A stretch of DNA of 64,000 bases from Chloranthus sessilifolius (Eukaryota > Streptophyta > Magnoliopsida > Chloranthales > Chloranthaceae), in contig CM037598.1 in NCBI GenBank assembly GCA_021018995.1, positions 72,248,671 through 72,312,670 of the forward strand. Reading direction: 5' to 3'. The notes under the pieces were generated by a model, which saw nothing but the letters and a program-made list of their open reading frames with translations, searched no databases and had not been told where the DNA came from. The translations under genes and the position numbers were made by a program. This document shows, piece by piece, positions 59,736 through 64,000 of this stretch (its first letter is position 1; each line of letters starts with the position of its first letter).

Positions 59736-62416
59736 TGTGACAGCCCGGATTTCGGCACCTCGAAACCCGTGCCATCAGCACGATCATCTTGACCGTGCCC
59801 TTTAGCTAAGCACGGAACACTGGTATATCAAGCATAGAAAAGTATAATAAACGAGTTTGCAGAATTTAAATCTATATTAATTAACTTCCCAAAAGACAGT
59901 TCTACCCTCATGCCTCTGCATGAATGGAGAACCGATCCGAACCATCGATGATAGAAATCATCACGGATGGTTCGTCCCAAAAGAATAATCCCATCAATGT
60001 ATATATATATATACATGGTTTAAAACAGAATCAAGGCTTGACATACCAAGCCGTACAAAACCTCTCCAATAATCTCTCAAAGTGGCACAACGGAGTCCTC
60101 TAGAAGAAGTCCTCTGGAGGTGGCTCCAACTCTTCGCCGGCCGCAAGGTCCGACCCGGATCAACAGTTTCTCAAGCCGCCAACCGCTAGTAGTGGACCTC
60201 CGACGTATAGTCTATAGGGTGAGCTACATCCTAGCTCAATAGGGAACAAACACTGTTGAACATATAAATTATAACTCACATATATTCTATGATATGCCAT
60301 GCATGATGTATCTATGCAGTTGTTACTGAAACAGATTAAAAGCATTTCGTTTTACTGTTGATTTCTTATATTTTCATTTACTCATGAATGATGCTGAGAA
60401 GGCCTAAAGCAAAACTTAAACTTTCAACTTAAGTAATCCCCGAGCAATATAGCATCGAGCCCCGATGAGATACCCTTCATCGTCATCTATATAGACAGTT
60501 TTAATGTATTCCCTGGGAATACCATATAGTACCCAAGCCCCTTTCCCCTGGGGATTGGTGGCGGGGTTTCACTTGTCTCAATCAACACCCCTGGGGTGTG
60601 CTTACTATGTACGGATAAGCCTCCGCACTGGCCTACGGTTTCGCCGCCGTATCGGTCACGGATATCCTGCCGTGTCAGTCGTGGATATCCCGCCACGACG
60701 GTGGGGTAACCTATCAAACCTCAAATAACAAAAATATCGGTGCCTTACATATAGTTATTCACCGTGTAAGTGTGCTATCTTATATCAGTTAGGCCCTATC
60801 AAACATGATTCAATCCTTGGATACATCCCTGGGATGTATCCATTTACTTGCATCACACCTGATGCTCTTATCTCTTTACTTCTTCATCCCCTGGGGATGG
60901 CTCATTAGTTTACTCTTATGAATATCACACACACACACTTTTCACAATTCTTTAAGCAAAGAAAATATTTGAATGGAAATCTATATCACTACATACATGC
61001 TCTTGTAAAATAAAGTACATGTTCAAGGTGTTCTCACCTCAAGTCTTCATTCGATCATTGCATCAAGGTCCCACGTGGCTCCTTGTGCACAAGTCCACAC
61101 GCATCACCTATGGTACCACATCACAGTGAAACACATCACAAAGGATGCAATAAAAAGAGGTATAAGATCCCCAAGAATCTTAAAGTCAAACCTAAAAGTC
61201 AACATAGTTTATCTCGGATTAATCGAATTCCAAAATCGATTAATCGAATCGATTCTATTAATCGATTTCCAAAATCGATTAATCAAGGTCAATATCGATT
61301 AATCGAAGCAATTTGATTAATCGAATTTCTCCTTTTCGCAAAGTCCATTCTCAGTTCGAACAGTCGAGTTTTCATTCGATTAATCGAATCCAATTTCGAT
61401 TAATCGAAATTCTTCTTTTCGCAAAGCAAATTCACTGTTCGAACAGTCGAGTTTTCATTCGATTAATCGAATCCAATTTCGATTAATCGAAATCCTTCTT
61501 TCGCAAAGTAGACCCTCGATTCGAGCGATCGAGTTTCACAAGTTGATTAATCGATTCCAAATCGATTAATCGAAAACTAAATCGATTAATCAAATCCACT
61601 TGATTAGTCGATTTTCCTCAATCATTTCCTTCAACCCACAGGGTCCTTTGGAGGTTCTCAGTCGATTGATCGATCCCCAAATCGATTAATCGAAATCCAA
61701 AGTCGATTAATCGAAATCAAATTCGATTAATCGAAATCGGGGTCCTCTGACCTTTCAACTTCTTGGCCAATTTCGATTAATCGAAACCCAATTTCGATTA
61801 ATCGAAATTGTCAGATTCAGCCCCTTTCGAGCTGTTCTTCCCAATCTTTTTCCATACTTTTTCTTCTATTTTTCTAAGCCATTATCCTAAGATTTAAACT
61901 ATTTTCAACTACAACTTAAACCCTATAATCTATGCATTTTATTTACAAAAATCTTACCTTGAATATATCTCAAGTTGATTTCAAATCTAGGGTTGGAAGG
62001 CTAGGGTTTCCAGCTTTGTTCTAACGGATCCTTTATATCAATCGACCTCTTTAATACTTGAATCCCTCTTCCAATCACCCACAATAACTCCTTGCTTAAT
62101 CACCCTTTTTACTCCTCTCTCTCTCTTCTTTACTTCTCTCTCTCTCTTCTTTACTTCTCTCTCAACTACCAAACATCTATTTTAGGGTTATTAAACCCTT
62201 TTATCCCTCTCCTAGTTTGTGTGTTGGGCACATGCACCTCAATAGGTGTATGCGACTTCATATTTACAACACACACCACGCAATAATTCAAACTATCACA
62301 TCTCGTCCGTTCATTTCATCCTATACCAACTCTTGATCTCCTAATTGGTCAAACTTGTGACCAATCGGGCACGGATCCCGAGGTCATAGTTTTGCGTGAT
62401 TTTTCGGGTTATTACA
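59736..62416 (-). repeat. Gypsy-type solo LTR, minus orientation
   Basis: 2681 bp, plus-strand ends TGTGACAGCCC and GGGTTATTACA, with perfect duplication ATTCT (59731-59735 and 62417-62421). It is the same family as 46490-48657 in opposite orientation; the terminal 60 bp and the GCTCGATGCTATATTGCTCG block match. At about 61212-61812 the 12-bp palindrome TCGATTAATCGA occurs more than 20 times, with an 85-bp higher-order unit at 61320-61500. CCCTGGG-type motifs lie at about 60509, 60546, 60588, 60825 and 60888. A 22-bp CTCTCTCTTCTTTACTT unit repeats at 62110-62165. Confidence 0.85.
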
Positions 62417-62733
62417 ATTCTTCCTCGGTTGTCTCGGAGCCAAGGTAATCAGAGATTGTAATGATGTCAACATTTAGTTCTTCATTACAGTCAACATCTT
62501 CTTCAATGTTTTCTTCAGCGTCTTCCTCATTTGGGTTCTCATTATCCATGTCCTCATCGTCTTCACCATCTTCTTCATCCTCGCTTGGATCTGTCTCCTC
62601 TCCTTCGCTTAAGTTCGCTAGGTTGTCTCCTTCATTGTTTAGGTCCTCAGCATCTTGTTTATTATCACCTGGGCCAGTCAACTCGCCTTCTCAGAAGTTT
62701 TCAAGATTGTCTATGTCATGTTTGAAATCATAA
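62412..62733 (-). CDS. Acidic low-complexity ORF in the chromovirus leader
   Basis: I do not recognise this protein. About 100 residues are open apart from one stop near 62691. The sequence contains two DNL-type repeats (DIDNLENF, DNLANLSEGE) and a long run of D, E and N. It ends two bases inside the solo LTR, whose insertion supplies the stop; before insertion the frame continued into sequence now at 59735 and below. It lies about 330 bp inside the chromovirus PBS. It may be a decayed element-specific N-terminal gag extension, or chance low complexity. Confidence in any function is low. Confidence 0.3.
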
Positions 62734-63033
62734 AAATTATCTGCTACTACTTCCTTGACCTATCGGACATTGAGCTTAGAAGGCGGAGGAAAAGTGCATT
62801 CTTCATGGTGTCAATGGTTTCTTGTGGCATCAATAATCTCAGACGCCCCCTAAGGCACATAACGACTAGTCAACCTATAACACACTGAGCGAGGAAACCC
62901 AATCTTCTTTTTCACAACTCTTCTCCCTATCGTTCCCTGGTCATCAAAGGAAACACAATATCATAACTGGATAGCAGGTACACATCCAACTCCAAGCCTA
63001 TGGGTCCACACCCTAAGGTCAACTAGGGGTTCG

Positions 63034-63050
63034 CTCTCTCTGATACCACA
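63034..63050 (-). other. Chromovirus primer-binding site
   Basis: The minus strand reads GTGTGGTATCAGAGAGAG just inside the right LTR. This is a Met-type primer site. It confirms that the 5' LTR is the right-hand one. Confidence 0.75.
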
Positions 63051-63051
63051 C

Positions 63052-64000
63052 TGTCACGACCCAAAATCCACACACCTGGATTTGAGTCACGACGCAGATA
63101 GATCAGAAGAAAACACTACATATGAATAAAAAATTTCTAACTAGGTTTTAAAACCAGATATCCAGATAACTAGATTAAAGATAAGCAGAGAAATTTTTCC
63201 TTTTCTTAATGGGTTATACTACCTTAATATATTAAACTAAACACTATGTACGAGTCACAGAGATCTGCATTAGATAATAATGCTGAATTTTCATCAATTG
63301 ATCTTTCTCCAATCCTTTTCCTTCACCTGTAGGGTGGTTAAACCACCGTAAGAGCTAATCCACATGCTCCGCAAGTAACTATTCTACTACATATTGACTA
63401 AACCACTAATATGCCGATAGTTGTAAATTATCAAACTGTCAGTGTAACGTCTCTTATTCTTGTACAAACTAATCAAATAAATCAGTTGTAATCATGACTG
63501 TCTGTGGTTGAAAACAAATCTCGTACACAAGTCAACATCACATACAAATACGAATTTAGTGTCATCAAGTACAAGGTGTTTATCTCAAAGAACAAATAAC
63601 AAATTCAGAGCAAATAATAGAATTCTTAGAGAACAGAATTACCACTAACAATAACATTTCGGATTTTGTGTATCACGGTACTTTGCAGTCCGATGTTTTC
63701 ACTAAACTCAGGTTGGTATTAACATTTTCTAGACTATACAAATAAAGCAACAGATATGCTCAGACCAGATAGATAACTTAGAAGCTTACACTTAAACTAC
63801 CACAACAGACTTATCCCTGTTGGGGATTAATTTATAGCTAATAACACGAATACCAAGTACTTTCCTCAACTCAACTGTTAGTTGAGATCAGATAACAGAT
63901 AATAGAGCAGATATTAGATTTATGACCTGGCCAAGGTCTAAAAAATATCACATTCGGACTTAAAGGTATCATCTCATTACCTTTTAGAAATTATGGTATT
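63052..64000 (-). repeat. Chromovirus 5' LTR (right), incomplete
   Basis: Begins TGTCACGACCC and aligns with 54491-55440 in the same order, differing at scattered bases and small indels. It runs to the edge of the window. The level of difference looks clearly higher than between the two Athila LTRs, so this is the older insertion. I did not compute a percentage. Confidence 0.82.

Larger units (their letters stand above)
54491..64000 (-). mobile_element. Chromovirus (Tekay/Del-like) Ty3-gypsy element, decayed, runs off the window
   Basis: The minus strand shows 5' LTR (63052 to beyond the edge), PBS, leader, pol remnants, PPT and 3' LTR (54491-57271). The last internal bases on the minus strand, CGAAATTTTAGGAGGGGAGG followed by A-TGTAAGGACCC, are of the form typical for Tekay/Del. 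Pol is heavily mutated. Between leader and pol sits a solo LTR of another family (59736-62416). Gag, PR and the N-terminal RT are lost or unreadable. The right-hand end and target duplication are outside the window. Confidence 0.75.

Noticed and set aside
61212..61812. Array of TCGATTAATCGA units as a CRISPR array
   Set aside because: Repeats are only 12 bp, spacing is irregular, spacers are not unique, and it lies inside a plant LTR.
62461..62733. Plus-strand Ser-rich frame
   Set aside because: It mirrors the D/E-rich minus-strand frame. Low complexity explains both, and the minus frame fits the element's orientation better.

Overview
This is about 64 kb of plant nuclear DNA made almost entirely of nested LTR retrotransposons. 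I find no convincing single-copy host gene, tRNA or rRNA. The Ty3-gypsy Tat, Athila and Tekay-like lineages, a SIRE-like Ty1-copia element, plant-mobile-domain (PMD/DUF7745) genes, GT-AG introns and tRNA-Met, tRNA-Asp and tRNA-Arg type primer-binding sites all indicate a flowering plant, probably a eudicot. Species cannot be named from the sequence. Nearly every reading frame carries stops or shifts, as expected of silenced pericentromeric or intergenic repeat DNA.

Layout. (1) 1-1253: no gene. (2) 1254-3672 and 4213-5711 (+): two PMD-superfamily genes. The first has introns; the second is an intronless DUF7745-type ORF with a coiled-coil tail. (3) About 4041-30299 (-): a large Tat-lineage gypsy element with gag, PR, RT, a second (archaeal-type) RNase H and IN. 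Its tRNA-Arg-type PBS is at 28700-28717 and its 5' LTR at 28720-30299. Its 3' LTR is not in the window. (4) 13828-25582 (-): a complete Athila element with both LTRs and TSD GGGAC, inserted in the Tat gag. (5) 30300 to about 45370 (+): the 3' half of a SIRE-like copia element (RT-RNase H, a palindrome-rich spacer, an env-position extra ORF, PPT, 3' LTR). The Tat element interrupts its pol. Its extra ORF is split by a solo LTR (34450-43564, TSD TCACC). That LTR is in turn split by a gag-only element of the same family in the opposite orientation (34899-42508). (6) 46490-48657 (+) and 59736-62416 (-): two solo LTRs of one gypsy family. (7) 50230-53506 (-): a truncated second copia polyprotein. 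(8) 53593-54490 (+): the 5' end of a gypsy element with a gag remnant. (9) 54491 to the window end (-): a decayed chromovirus (Tekay/Del-like) element with both LTRs, the right one running off the window, interrupted by solo LTR (7-family copy at 59736-62416).

How the parts relate. The insertion order can be read from target duplications: SIRE first, then Tat into SIRE pol, then Athila into Tat gag. Separately, a solo LTR entered the SIRE extra ORF, then its relative entered that LTR.

The most unusual signal is that each element family carries its own short palindrome repeated many times in its LTR, leader or 3' spacer. In the two solo LTRs of one family, arrays at the same relative position are built from completely different palindromes (CCTCGCTCGAGCGAGG versus TCGATTAATCGA). 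This looks like a fast-evolving array of binding sites. A second strong signal is the pair of antisense PMD-type genes, one still carrying introns, at the 3' side of the Tat pol.
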